Origin: Fructobacillus pseudoficulneus
GTDB taxonomy: Bacteria; Bacillota; Bacilli; Lactobacillales; Lactobacillaceae
NCBI RefSeq assembly: GCF_900108455.1
Contig: NZ_FNWS01000001.1
Location: 1 to 64,000 of the forward strand
Direction of reading: 5' to 3'
Length of the DNA stretch: 64,000 nucleotides
The notes under the pieces are model-generated. The model did not search any database, was not told the origin of the DNA, and was given only the letters and a program-made list of their open reading frames with translations. Position 1 is the first letter of the stretch. Each line of letters begins with the position of its first letter. Positions 8,369 through 15,639 of the stretch are shown here, in pieces. Made by a program: the position numbers and the translations under genes.

Positions 8369-9571
8369 ATGGATAGTGGTAGTATTGCATGGGTCTTGAC
8401 TTCAGCCGTTTTGGTTTGGATCATGACTCCTGGATTAGGATTATTTTACGCAGGTCTTGGTGACAAGAAGAACTCATTGCATACTGTTGGCTTGTCAGTT
8501 TTGATAATTGGTCTGGCAACAGTTGTTTGGGGATTGTTAGGTTATAGCCTTGCCTTTGGTGGATCAGGTTCTTTCATTGGAAACCTCCATTTTTGGGGAA
8601 TGAACCATGTTTCGCTATCGGGCTCAACCCGCGGCCTAACAATTCCTGATGGTGCATTTGCAATCTTCCAAGGAATGTTCCCAATCATCACGGTAGCCAT
8701 TATTACTGGTTCTGTTGTTGGTCGGATGCGTTTGAAGGATATGTTAGTATTCCTGACATTGTGGTTACTCTTCATTTATGCACCATTAGCACACATGGTT
8801 TGGGACAATGGTTTCATTGCCAAGCTCGGTGCAATTGACTTTGCCGGTGGAACGGTTGTTCACATTTCTTCTGGTGTTACTGGTTTGGTCTTGGCATTGG
8901 TCCTTGGCCCTCGTAAGAGCCGGAAACCAAACAAGACGAACCCTACCTTTGTTTTGGTTGGTGGCTTCTTGCTTTGGGTTGGTTGGTTTGGCTTCAACTC
9001 AGGTTCAGCCTTAGCAGCTAACAACCAAGCAATTGTTGCCTTGGTTAACTCATGGTTTGCTTCTTCTGCTGCTGTATTGTCATGGGCAGCCATTGCTTAC
9101 CAAATTCAAAAGAAAGTCACTGTTGATGGTCTGGTAACTGGTGCCCTAGCAGGTTTGGTTGCCATCACCCCTGCCGCTGGTTACGTTCAACCTTGGGCTT
9201 CAATCGTAATGGGATTGATTGCCGGTGTACTTGGCTTTGTCAGCATCACTGCCATCAAGAACTTCTTTGGTTATGACGATACATTGGATGCCTTTGGTAT
9301 TCACGGAATCGGTGGAACTGTTGGTGCCCTCTTGACTGGTGTCTTCGCTAGTCAAAGCCTTTCAGGTGGTGCCAAAGGGTTGATCGAAGGTAGCTGGACT
9401 TTGCTTGGTCATCAAGTACTAGCTATTTTGATTACATTGGTCTTGGTAATTATTGGAACATTGATTCTAATCGCCTTGACCCGTTTGATTGCTGGCCCAT
9501 TGCGGGTAACAGAAGCAGACGAAGAATCTGGTTACGATAAGTTAATTCATATCGTTGTTGTTGACGACTAA
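8369..9571 (+). CDS. amtB: Ammonium transporter
   Basis: The 400-residue protein has the eleven hydrophobic segments of the Amt/Mep/Rh family, which take up ammonium across the membrane. Recognisable pieces are TPGLGLFYAGLG near 20-31, DFAGGTVVHISSGVTGLVLA near 150-169 with the first pore histidine, and AFGIHGIGGTVGALLTGVFA near 306-325 with the second pore histidine. The start has GGAGG seven bases upstream. It is a monocistronic plus-strand gene; the PII protein gene glnK that often follows amtB is absent here. Two GlnR-like boxes lie in the 217-base upstream region. Confidence 0.95.
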   Translation: MDSGSIAWVLTSAVLVWIMTPGLGLFYAGLGDKKNSLHTVGLSVLIIGLATVVWGLLGYSLAFGGSGSFIGNLHFWGMNHVSLSGSTRGLTIPDGAFAIFQGMFPIITVAIITGSVVGRMRLKDMLVFLTLWLLFIYAPLAHMVWDNGFIAKLGAIDFAGGTVVHISSGVTGLVLALVLGPRKSRKPNKTNPTFVLVGGFLLWVGWFGFNSGSALAANNQAIVALVNSWFASSAAVLSWAAIAYQIQKKVTVDGLVTGALAGLVAITPAAGYVQPWASIVMGLIAGVLGFVSITAIKNFFGYDDTLDAFGIHGIGGTVGALLTGVFASQSLSGGAKGLIEGSWTLLGHQVLAILITLVLVIIGTLILIALTRLIAGPLRVTEADEESGYDKLIHIVVVDD

Positions 9572-9586
9572 TGATGAAAGAAAAAA

Positions 9587-9622
9587 GGTTGCATCCTCAA
9601 AATTAGGATGCAGCCTTTTTTA
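9587..9622 (+). terminator. Terminator after amtB
   Basis: Eleven-bp stem GGTTGCATCCT/AGGATGCAGCC with one G-U pair, followed by TTTTTT. Confidence 0.9.
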
Positions 9623-9626
9623 CTGT

Positions 9627-10307
9627 TTATTTACTTTCTTGGACTAAATAATCTAAGAGTGTAAACATGATTTTTTGATTTTCACTGGGAACACCGTGCG
9701 CTAAGATATCCTGCCCACTTTGGTGCAAAGCATTAGCCGGGTCGGCCGCATATGCCCCATCGTTAGCCACCATCTCGCGGACATTATCGGCCATTGGTTC
9801 AAAGTGGAATTGCAAACCAATGACGTTATCAAAGACAAAACCTTGGTTTTTGACCAAATCCGTACTGAAGAGCAATTCGGCCCTGTCAGGAATTTCAAAC
9901 ATTTGTTCATGCCAATGCAAGCCAACCAGCGTCTCCGGTAAGCCTGGGATTCGATCACTTTCCTTTGTAACCTGAGCCCAACCAACCTCTTTCGCCGGTG
10001 CATCTAAAACTTTAGCACCAAGTGCTTTGGCAATTTGTTGGGCACCGTAGCAGGCACCGTAAATTGGCTTTTTGGCTGCCAGCATCTCAAGGATTAACGT
10101 CCGTTCTTCCTTAATCCAATCCAGGTCATCGTTTGGGCTCATCGGGCCACCTAAAATGACTAACAAGTCGGTATCGGCAACACTTGGCAAGACGCCATTA
10201 AACTGGGCCGGATGATAAACGGTCATTTCGTGACCATGCGTTTGTGACCATAAGGCAATGCTGCCTGGTCCTTCGTTTGGGGTATGTTGCAAAACATTAA
10301 TGCGCAT
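9627..10307 (-). CDS. Class I glutamine amidotransferase-like protein
   Basis: Started at the ATG at 10307, which has AAAGGAGG at ideal spacing, the protein has 226 residues, typical of stand-alone GuaA-like amidotransferase proteins. The triad is visible: cysteine in GACYGAQQIAKALGA near 84, and histidine and glutamate in GLQFHFEP near 170-177. LHWHEQMFEIP near 130 is also typical. Such proteins take ammonia from glutamine or act as gamma-glutamyl hydrolases, but the acceptor substrate cannot be read from the sequence. The gene is monocistronic and convergent with amtB. Confidence 0.85.
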   Translation of the reverse strand: MRINVLQHTPNEGPGSIALWSQTHGHEMTVYHPAQFNGVLPSVADTDLLVILGGPMSPNDDLDWIKEERTLILEMLAAKKPIYGACYGAQQIAKALGAKVLDAPAKEVGWAQVTKESDRIPGLPETLVGLHWHEQMFEIPDRAELLFSTDLVKNQGFVFDNVIGLQFHFEPMADNVREMVANDGAYAADPANALHQSGQDILAHGVPSENQKIMFTLLDYLVQESK

Positions 10308-10387
10308 CAAAAAAGCCTCCTTTTTTCGACGGCAATTTGATATGGGTTTCGCCTGCATATGCCCTTGATGTCTTTATTTTATCACAT

Positions 10388-10417
10388 AAAAAATGGACCT
10401 GCAGCTGTGCAGGTCCA
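10388..10417 (-). terminator. Terminator after the YeiH-family exporter gene
   Basis: Perfect ten-bp stem TGGACCTGCA/TGCAGGTCCA with a four-base loop, followed by T6 on the minus strand. Confidence 0.9.
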
Positions 10418-10436
10418 CATTTGTAAGGGAGATATT

Positions 10437-11438
10437 TTAAAAGAAAATTTTGATTAAAGCAATTGCCAAAATCACTTGAGTGGCGCCAACAAGGAAGCCG
10501 AAACTCAAGAATTTAACCCCACTCTTTTTAATTACAGTCCACTTCAAGTTAAGACCGATGGCAGCCAAGTTGACGATACCAAAGAAAGTACTGATTGTAT
10601 GGCTCACTTGGTGAACTGGTGTCGGCAGTGTGGCCAACGAATTTATGACCAAAAGAATGGCAAAGACGATGATGTACCAAGGCAGAATCGTCACTTTAGC
10701 CTTCTCCTCTGTTGTTGCCAGGTCTTTGGCATCACGACGCTTGGCCAAATAAGCAAAGAGCAGCACGACGAAAACCAGCATAATCACTCGAAGCAACTTG
10801 AACAGTGTGGCGAAAGTCACGACATTGCTATTAATTAGGGCTGCGGTTCCAACCACCTGACCGACGGATTGGACGGTTCCACCAACCAAAGCCCCCCGCA
10901 GCAAGTCATTATTACCAAAGAAAAAGTGTGACAGCGTTGGTAAAGTCAGCAAAAGCAACATTCCAGTTAAGGAAACTGTCGCAACGGCTGTCCGACGGTC
11001 GTCGTCCTTCGCCTTAATGACCGGCGCCACTGCAGCAATTGCACTGGATCCACAGACTGCGTTCCCAGCCCCCATCAACATCGTACTATTATCATCGACC
11101 TTGAATAGGTACTTACCGAGGACAAAGACGATGGTAATAACCAAAATCATGTTAATAATGATGAAAGCAATTCCATTCAGTCCTAATTTGGACAGGGTCT
11201 TAAAGGTCAAAGTCGAACCCAGTAAGGCGATTCCAATTTCAATTGGGTACTTTTCCGACCACTTGACCCCTGCTGCATAGCGGGCATTAGCAAAAATCGT
11301 ATTTCCCAAGATGATTCCAATAATCATGGCCAAACTTTCAGCCCCTAATTGTGGTAAGTACCGGCTGAGGAACTGAGCCACTAGCGAGACAATCAGCACT
11401 AATGCAATTCCAACGAGGTGAACTCGTTTAATTTTCAT
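10437..11438 (-). CDS. YeiH-family (UPF0324) putative sulfate exporter
   Basis: A 333-residue integral membrane protein with about ten hydrophobic segments, of the PSE/YeiH family. Family hallmarks are the conserved LGAESLAMIIGIILGN near 31-46, the mid-chain GAGNAVCGSSAIAAVAPVIK near 123-142 and GALVGGTVQSVGQVVGTAAL near 182-201. Transported substrate is not experimentally settled for the family; sulfate or sulfonate export is the usual annotation. It lies downstream of a LysR-type regulator on the same strand, separated by 236 bases that contain a LysR-like palindrome, an arrangement known from yeiE-yeiH pairs. Confidence 0.85.
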   Translation of the reverse strand: MKIKRVHLVGIALVLIVSLVAQFLSRYLPQLGAESLAMIIGIILGNTIFANARYAAGVKWSEKYPIEIGIALLGSTLTFKTLSKLGLNGIAFIIINMILVITIVFVLGKYLFKVDDNSTMLMGAGNAVCGSSAIAAVAPVIKAKDDDRRTAVATVSLTGMLLLLTLPTLSHFFFGNNDLLRGALVGGTVQSVGQVVGTAALINSNVVTFATLFKLLRVIMLVFVVLLFAYLAKRRDAKDLATTEEKAKVTILPWYIIVFAILLVINSLATLPTPVHQVSHTISTFFGIVNLAAIGLNLKWTVIKKSGVKFLSFGFLVGATQVILAIALIKIFF

Positions 11439-11674
11439 GATGAACTCCTCTTTTACTCGTTATGATTTGAACAAAAACAATGCCTCTACATTAAACACCT
11501 TTTTTCAGAGAAGAATCAAGGGAAAAATATTAAATTTTAGCAACATTCTTGAACTTTTCAAGAAATAATCCTGGTTAATGCGGTTTTGGGCAGTGGCAAG
11601 AGTCATGTTTGTGGCTCGGACATTTGGCACTTACTGTTAGCGCTAACCGGCCTTTTTGTAACTGGAGCAATAGC
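11439..11674. other. Intergenic region between lysR-type gene and exporter, with operator-like palindrome
   Basis: These 236 bases contain the exporter promoter region and a perfect inverted repeat (11546-11564). On the plus strand a short open stretch (about 11562-11684) translates to a hydrophobic tail, LLLALTGLFVTGAIAYS, but it has no start codon or ribosome site. A 12-bp palindrome GTTAGCGCTAAC sits near 11637. Confidence 0.4.
11546..11564. promoter_or_regulatory. LysR-type operator candidate
   Basis: TTCTTGAA-CTT-TTCAAGAA is a perfect inverted repeat with eight-base arms and contains the T-N11-A core that LysR-type regulators bind. It sits 108 bases upstream of the YeiH-family gene and downstream of the regulator gene. 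Confidence 0.55.
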
Positions 11675-12538
11675 TTACAGCTGATCGGCATTTTTTTGGA
11701 CAAAGTTGATGAAATTCTTCGCGCTATTGGTTAATAGACCGTCATTCTTTTGAATTAAGCTGATTGTTCGGCTGATTTCTGGCTTGGTATTAAAAGACTT
11801 GATCTGATAAAGCTTTTCCGTTTCGGCATCCATTGGCATGATGGTATAACCGAGCCCCTGCTCGACCATCAAAATTGTCGAGAAACTATCATGGAGTCGT
11901 AATTTCATCTTTGGCTGCACGCCGCTTTTCTCAAATTCGGCCATTGATTCACTATACAGGCCCTCTTCCAGCAAAATATAGTCGTAGTCGGCCAATGCTG
12001 ACAAAGGGACAGGCTTTGTTTCATCAAATTCCTGGGCGAGATTGTCTGGCAAAATCAGTTTGAGCACCTGCTTTTGTATCGTTAAGCCATGGGCCACGAT
12101 ATCACCGTTTACAAATCCGATATCGGCATCACCATTTTCAATCCAATTAGGAATACTCGTGCCATCACCTTGAATAATTGAAAATTCGACTCCCGGATTT
12201 TCCTGTTGAAAACGGGCTAATAGCTTAGGCAGCCACTGCTGGGAAATGCTTGGAATCGTCGCAATTTTAATGACAATACTTTCCCCTTGAATTTCTCGTT
12301 TTTGCTCTTCCAATGCCTGGTAATCATTAATCAGTTGGTTAATGATTAGAAAGATTTTCTTCCCAGCAGGTGTTAAAAGAATCTGATTGTGATTTTTGAT
12401 TAAAAGCTGGAAGCCAAATTCAGTTTCGAGGCTATTGAGCATTCGCGTGATGGCAGGCTGGGTATAGCCAAGAATTCGGGCCGCTTTGGTAACGCTTTGC
12501 TGTTCCAAGACAATTTTTAACGCTAAGAATTTATTCAT
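11675..12538 (-). CDS. LysR-family transcriptional regulator
   Basis: The 287 residues begin with a winged helix-turn-helix (KAARILGYTQPAITRMLNSL near 18-37), followed by a periplasmic-binding-protein-like effector domain from about 90 onward. It shares a strand with the YeiH-family exporter gene, 236 bases downstream, and is divergent from a DMT exporter gene 84 bases away. Either neighbour could be a target; the palindrome before the exporter favours that one, and the short divergent region would allow autoregulation together with the DMT gene. Enteric YeiE and Bacillus CysL-type regulators are the nearest functional analogues I can name, but the effector is unknown. Confidence 0.88.
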   Translation of the reverse strand: MNKFLALKIVLEQQSVTKAARILGYTQPAITRMLNSLETEFGFQLLIKNHNQILLTPAGKKIFLIINQLINDYQALEEQKREIQGESIVIKIATIPSISQQWLPKLLARFQQENPGVEFSIIQGDGTSIPNWIENGDADIGFVNGDIVAHGLTIQKQVLKLILPDNLAQEFDETKPVPLSALADYDYILLEEGLYSESMAEFEKSGVQPKMKLRLHDSFSTILMVEQGLGYTIMPMDAETEKLYQIKSFNTKPEISRTISLIQKNDGLLTNSAKNFINFVQKNADQL

Positions 12539-12622
12539 AACAATTCCTCATATTAATATAAAAATCATTCATTTTAATTATACCTCTTCTTGCCGTATAT
12601 TAATTAAAAGAGGTACGAGTCC

Positions 12623-13555
12623 ATGAACAATTCTAAAAAAAATATTGGTATTCTACTGGCGGTTTTAGGCGCTTCTTGCTGGGGAATTAGTGGCGTTTCC
12701 AGCCAATTTTTATTTAGCCATCAGAGCATTTCGCCTGTTTGCTTAGTCGGTCTGCGCCTTTTTGTTGCCGGCTTTTTAGCACTGGTCATTGCTTATTTGA
12801 ATCCCAAAAATCGACAAGCCTTCTGGCAAATATGGCGGGATCCGGCCAGCCGCAAACGATTATTACTCTTTAGCATGTTTGGCTTTTTACCCTCGCAGTT
12901 ATCCTACTTTTTATCGATTAACTACGGGAACGTTGCCGCAGCAGCTGCCCTGCAATTTTTGAGCCCGACCTTTACCCTCTTTTTTATGATTTTATTTCAG
13001 CACCACCGGCCCCAAATGATTGAAATCATCACGATTAGTTTGAGCTTTATCGGCACCATTTTCTTAATCACTAATGGTAATCTGGCCATGTTAGCCATCT
13101 CGACGTTGGCGATTTTTTGGGGCATTCTATCCGGAGTAGGTCAAGTCGCCTATAGTATCTTGCCAAAACCACTTCTGAAACAATTCCCCGCCACCATCGT
13201 GGTTGGCTGGGGCATGTTTCTTGGAGGCATTCCGCTTTTGCCGGTTTGTCTGAGTCGCCATAACACCCTACAGCAATTAACCAGTTGGGAATGGACTAAC
13301 GTCTTCTTTGTCATCTTGGTTGGGACGCTTTTAGCCTGCCTCTTTTACATTAGCAGTCTCAAATACCTATCAGCGACCCTTAGCCAGATGTTGGGGTCAT
13401 TTGAACCACTAACCGCTACGGTCTTCTCAATCATCTTTTTAGGCCAACAAATGGGCTTGGTGGAGTTGCTCGGCATCCTACTAATTGTTAGCGTGGTCCT
13501 CATTCAAAAGAAACCAACCGTACGGCAACCGGTATCGACAAGGATTTCAAATTAA
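12623..13555 (+). CDS. EamA/DMT-family transporter
   Basis: A 310-residue drug/metabolite-transporter protein with ten predicted membrane helices arranged as two EamA repeats (about 10-140 and 155-295). GASCWGISGVSSQFLF at 16-31 and the second-repeat end SFEPLTATVFSIIFLGQ near 264-280 are typical. Members usually export amino acids or other small metabolites; nothing here fixes the substrate. It is transcribed away from the LysR gene. A moderate ribosome site (AGAGGTA) precedes the ATG. Codon use looks like that of the neighbours. Confidence 0.88.
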   Translation: MNNSKKNIGILLAVLGASCWGISGVSSQFLFSHQSISPVCLVGLRLFVAGFLALVIAYLNPKNRQAFWQIWRDPASRKRLLLFSMFGFLPSQLSYFLSINYGNVAAAAALQFLSPTFTLFFMILFQHHRPQMIEIITISLSFIGTIFLITNGNLAMLAISTLAIFWGILSGVGQVAYSILPKPLLKQFPATIVVGWGMFLGGIPLLPVCLSRHNTLQQLTSWEWTNVFFVILVGTLLACLFYISSLKYLSATLSQMLGSFEPLTATVFSIIFLGQQMGLVELLGILLIVSVVLIQKKPTVRQPVSTRISN

Positions 13556-13636
13556 ATTTGTATTTTAGTACTAAATAGCGCAAAATATTAGCCATGATGT
13601 AAAAACATTTTTTTCAGGATTAGGAGAAACTTGCGC

Positions 13637-14326
13637 ATGTATCAGTACTTAATTTTTGATTTGGATGACACATTGTTAGACTTTACCGGGGGCGAGATTG
13701 CCGGGATTCGTCAGCTATTTGCTGACGAACTTGGCATAGCCGACAATCGTCTAGACGATGCCTTGGTCACCTATCAAGAGATTAACCACGATCTTTGGCA
13801 CCGCTATGAATTAGACGAAATTCCACGACAGGAAATTTTTGATACCCGTTTTGCCAAAACCATTGAAGCTCTTCAAGTCAGCGGCGATGCTGATCAATTG
13901 GAAAAGGATTACGCCGACATGCGTGATCACAACTACCGACTAATCCCCTATGCTAGCGATTTACTTGCACATTTGAAGGAAAAGTATACGATAATTGCTG
14001 GTACCAATGGGCAGGATGCAACCCAACGGTTACGTTTGAAGGAAACGGGATTGGACCAGTACTTTGATCAAATCTACACCTCAGAAATGATTGGTGCTTC
14101 CAAACCGGATGTGGCCTTTTTTGAACGAATCTTCAACGATAATCCAGCAATGACGACCGAAAATACGGTGATGATTGGGGATGGCCTGACATCTGATATC
14201 TTGGGCGGACAATCTTTCCATCTCGATACCATTTGGATCAACCCAAACAAAAAACAGGCGCCAGCAGACATCAAAGCTACTCAAGAAGTTGTTGACTTGC
14301 CCGCACTAGAAAAAATTTTAAAATAA
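13637..14326 (+). CDS. YjjG-family HAD nucleotidase
   Basis: The 229-residue HAD hydrolase starts at the ATG at 13637, with GGAG ten bases upstream; a TTG two codons earlier is too close to it. Motif I is FDLDDTLLDF (7-16), motif II is the threonine in IAGTNGQ near 118-124, the conserved lysine is in IGASKPDVAFFERI near 148, and motif III is IGDGLTSDILGG near 177. This pattern is the YjjG/YfnB type, which dephosphorylates non-canonical pyrimidine nucleoside monophosphates as a house-cleaning activity. The helical cap lies between motifs I and II. The gene is monocistronic. Confidence 0.85.
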   Translation: MYQYLIFDLDDTLLDFTGGEIAGIRQLFADELGIADNRLDDALVTYQEINHDLWHRYELDEIPRQEIFDTRFAKTIEALQVSGDADQLEKDYADMRDHNYRLIPYASDLLAHLKEKYTIIAGTNGQDATQRLRLKETGLDQYFDQIYTSEMIGASKPDVAFFERIFNDNPAMTTENTVMIGDGLTSDILGGQSFHLDTIWINPNKKQAPADIKATQEVVDLPALEKILK

Positions 14327-14327
14327 A

Positions 14328-14389
14328 AAAAGCCTTGTTTGCCAAAGCTTTTTTAAATGAAGTACTAACAGTCCTTGTTAGTGCTTTTT
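14328..14389 (+). terminator. Two consecutive terminators between convergent genes
   Basis: The first hairpin (about 14328-14354) pairs AAAGCCTTG with CCAAAGCTTT and has A and T runs on both sides, so it could work in either direction. The second pairs AGTACTAACA (14361-14370) with TGTTAGTGCT (14376-14385), is followed by TTTT on the plus strand, and overlaps the 3' end of the thiamine-binding protein gene. Confidence 0.75.
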
Positions 14390-14686
14390 ATTTTGGTATT
14401 TACCAATTTTTTGGTCGATAGTTAAAATTTCACCCTCTGGCTGATAAGCGACTTTGATATACGCAGATACCTTTTGAGCACCGGCTCGCACTGCTACGTG
14501 TTGACACTCTTTAGCAATCATCATTAGCTGGTCGTAATCATCGCCCTCAATGGTCGTTTCAAATGGGCCGACCTCGTAACGCAGTCCCGTACTGGCGATA
14601 TAGGCAATCACCTCGTCAACAATCCGAATCAGTTCCTGATCATTTTCTGCTGCTGGTAAAACCTGAATTGCAATACTTGCACTCAT
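14378..14686 (-). CDS. Thiamine-binding protein, MTH1187/YkoF-like family
   Basis: A 102-residue protein of the MTH1187 (DUF77) family, which folds as a ferredoxin-like domain; relatives bind thiamine or its pyrimidine. Family features are SIAIQVLPAA at the N terminus, YIASTGLRYEVGPFETTIEG near 29-48 and VSAYIKVAYQ near 73-82. It lies 21 bases after thiW on the same strand with a good ribosome site, so it belongs to the TPP-riboswitch transcript. I infer a role in carrying or scavenging thiamine precursors together with ThiW. Confidence 0.88.
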   Translation of the reverse strand: MSASIAIQVLPAAENDQELIRIVDEVIAYIASTGLRYEVGPFETTIEGDDYDQLMMIAKECQHVAVRAGAQKVSAYIKVAYQPEGEILTIDQKIGKYQNKKH

Positions 14687-14707
14687 TTTTTCTCCTTCAA
14701 ATTCGCC

Positions 14708-15214
14708 TTAATTTAGGCTCTGTGTCATTTTCTTTAACAGACCTGATCGTCTGAAGAATAAGAGGACGGCCAAACCCATTCCGGCCCCAACAATCGCAGC
14801 CGGCGTGTAATATGGAATGAAATAGTACCACTCTTTGACATCGAGACCATAGAAAATTTTCATTAATGGATATGATGACAGAGCGCCAAAAATTCCAGTT
14901 CCAATTACTTCACCAACAAAAACCAGGTAAAGGTTATGGGTTTTGCGATAAATTAGTCCGCCTAGGACTGGGCCAAAAATGGCTCCAGTGACAGCCTGAA
15001 TTGTGCGGCCCGACAGCATTCGTAAAATGCCGCAAATTAAGGCGCTAGCAAAGCCATACCAAGGTCCAACCAAGACAGCAGCCAAAACATCAACAAAGTG
15101 TTGAAACGGCGCCATAGCTGGAAAATGAACAAAACTGTTCAATACATAGGCCAAGGCCGCTAGCAAAGCTGTCACAATCAACTTCTTCGTTGAAATTTTC
15201 GTACGTGTTTTCAT
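14708..15214 (-). CDS. thiW: ThiW, ECF transporter S component for thiazole
   Basis: Started at the ATG at 15214, which has AAAGGAG upstream, the protein has 168 residues and six hydrophobic segments. LLAALAYVLNSFVHFPAMAP near 18-37 and GPWYGFASALICGILRML near 53-70 are typical of ThiW, the substrate-binding S subunit that joins the shared energy-coupling-factor module to import hydroxyethylthiazole. The ECF module genes are elsewhere. A longer in-frame reading upstream runs into the structured leader and is rejected. The 400-base leader holds a TPP riboswitch and a second structured RNA, supporting a thiamine-related role. Confidence 0.9.
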   Translation of the reverse strand: MKTRTKISTKKLIVTALLAALAYVLNSFVHFPAMAPFQHFVDVLAAVLVGPWYGFASALICGILRMLSGRTIQAVTGAIFGPVLGGLIYRKTHNLYLVFVGEVIGTGIFGALSSYPLMKIFYGLDVKEWYYFIPYYTPAAIVGAGMGLAVLLFFRRSGLLKKMTQSLN

Positions 15215-15250
15215 TCGAAAACGCTCCTTTGAAATAAATTGGAAAACGAC

Positions 15251-15391
15251 AAAACAGCGCCGCTTCCCCGCAATCGTGTGGTTCAAAGCAACTGATTGCC
15301 AGCAACTTGGCCAATCAATTTGCCTTTGGAAGGTCGGTCGAGGCTTACTGGCCTCCTCTCACACCGGAACACGGCTTCCCATCGCTGTTTT
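15251..15391 (-). promoter_or_regulatory. TPP-riboswitch-like variant RNA in the thiW leader (tandem element 2)
   Basis: Read on the minus strand, this 141-base stretch folds as a three-way junction closed by a perfect 9-bp P1 (15383-15391 with 15251-15259). Arm one has the TPP order: GGGAAG, hairpin CCG/CGG (15364-15374), junction TGTGAGAGGA, optional hairpin GAGGC/GCCTC (15340-15355), then GACC. It aligns base for base with the TPP riboswitch just upstream, with stem changes that keep pairing. The second arm differs: AAAGGCAA/TTGCTTT, an internal loop, then GATTG/CAATC, without the TPP motif GGATAATGCC. The 3' junction still reads GCGGGGAAG. I infer a variant aptamer or a decayed duplicate. 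Confidence 0.55.
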
Positions 15392-15465
15392 TCAAGACTA
15401 AAGGCGCTCCCCTTCGTCCGTCGCGGCTGTTGTACCCGCGAAAATCGTTTTCTTCTCCTTTCAAA

Positions 15466-15500
15466 GTAAAAAGCACCCGTATCAAAAAAATACAGATGCT
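15466..15500 (-). terminator. Riboswitch-controlled terminator in the thiW leader
   Basis: Eleven-bp stem AGCATCTGTAT/ATACGGGTGCT (two G-U pairs), seven-base loop, followed by TTTTT on the minus strand. It begins 14 bases after the TPP aptamer, as expected for a transcription-terminating expression platform. Confidence 0.85.
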
Positions 15501-15513
15501 CACTAAAAATCAA

Positions 15514-15599
15514 TCATGATTCCTACGACGGCATTATCCGTATCAGGTCAATGGGTCGAAGATCATATCTTCCTCTCAGACCGTTACACGGACTCCCCG
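15514..15599 (-). promoter_or_regulatory. TPP riboswitch (THI element) upstream of thiW
   Basis: The minus strand carries the conserved thiamine-pyrophosphate aptamer: GGGGAGTCCG, CTGAGA, an optional hairpin GAAGAT/ATCTTC, GACCC, ACCTGAT, GGATAATGCC and CGTAGGAA in the right order. A TATAAT at 15606-15611 with TTGCTA 18 bases further upstream would start transcription at about 15599, right at the aptamer, leaving a very short P1. The downstream terminator makes this an OFF switch for thiW and the thiamine-binding protein gene when TPP is plentiful. Confidence 0.95.
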
Positions 15600-15639
15600 A
15601 AAAATATTATAACTGATTACTGACAAGCTTAGCAATCCT

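Noticed and set aside
15251-15391. Group II intron fragment or cobalamin riboswitch as explanation for the structured RNA
   Set aside because: GTGTGAGAGG resembles parts of both, but the closed three-way junction and base-for-base match to the adjacent TPP aptamer arm explain it better; no domain V or B12 box was found.
15392-15465. Small leader peptide after AAAGGAGAAG in the thiW leader
   Set aside because: No ATG, GTG or TTG at a usable distance, and the region pairs into hairpins (CGCGG/CCGCG).
15283-15513. Open frames of about 70-76 codons on both strands across the thiW leader
   Set aside because: They overlap the TPP terminator and the second structured RNA, lack ribosome sites, and have low-complexity, protein-unlike composition.
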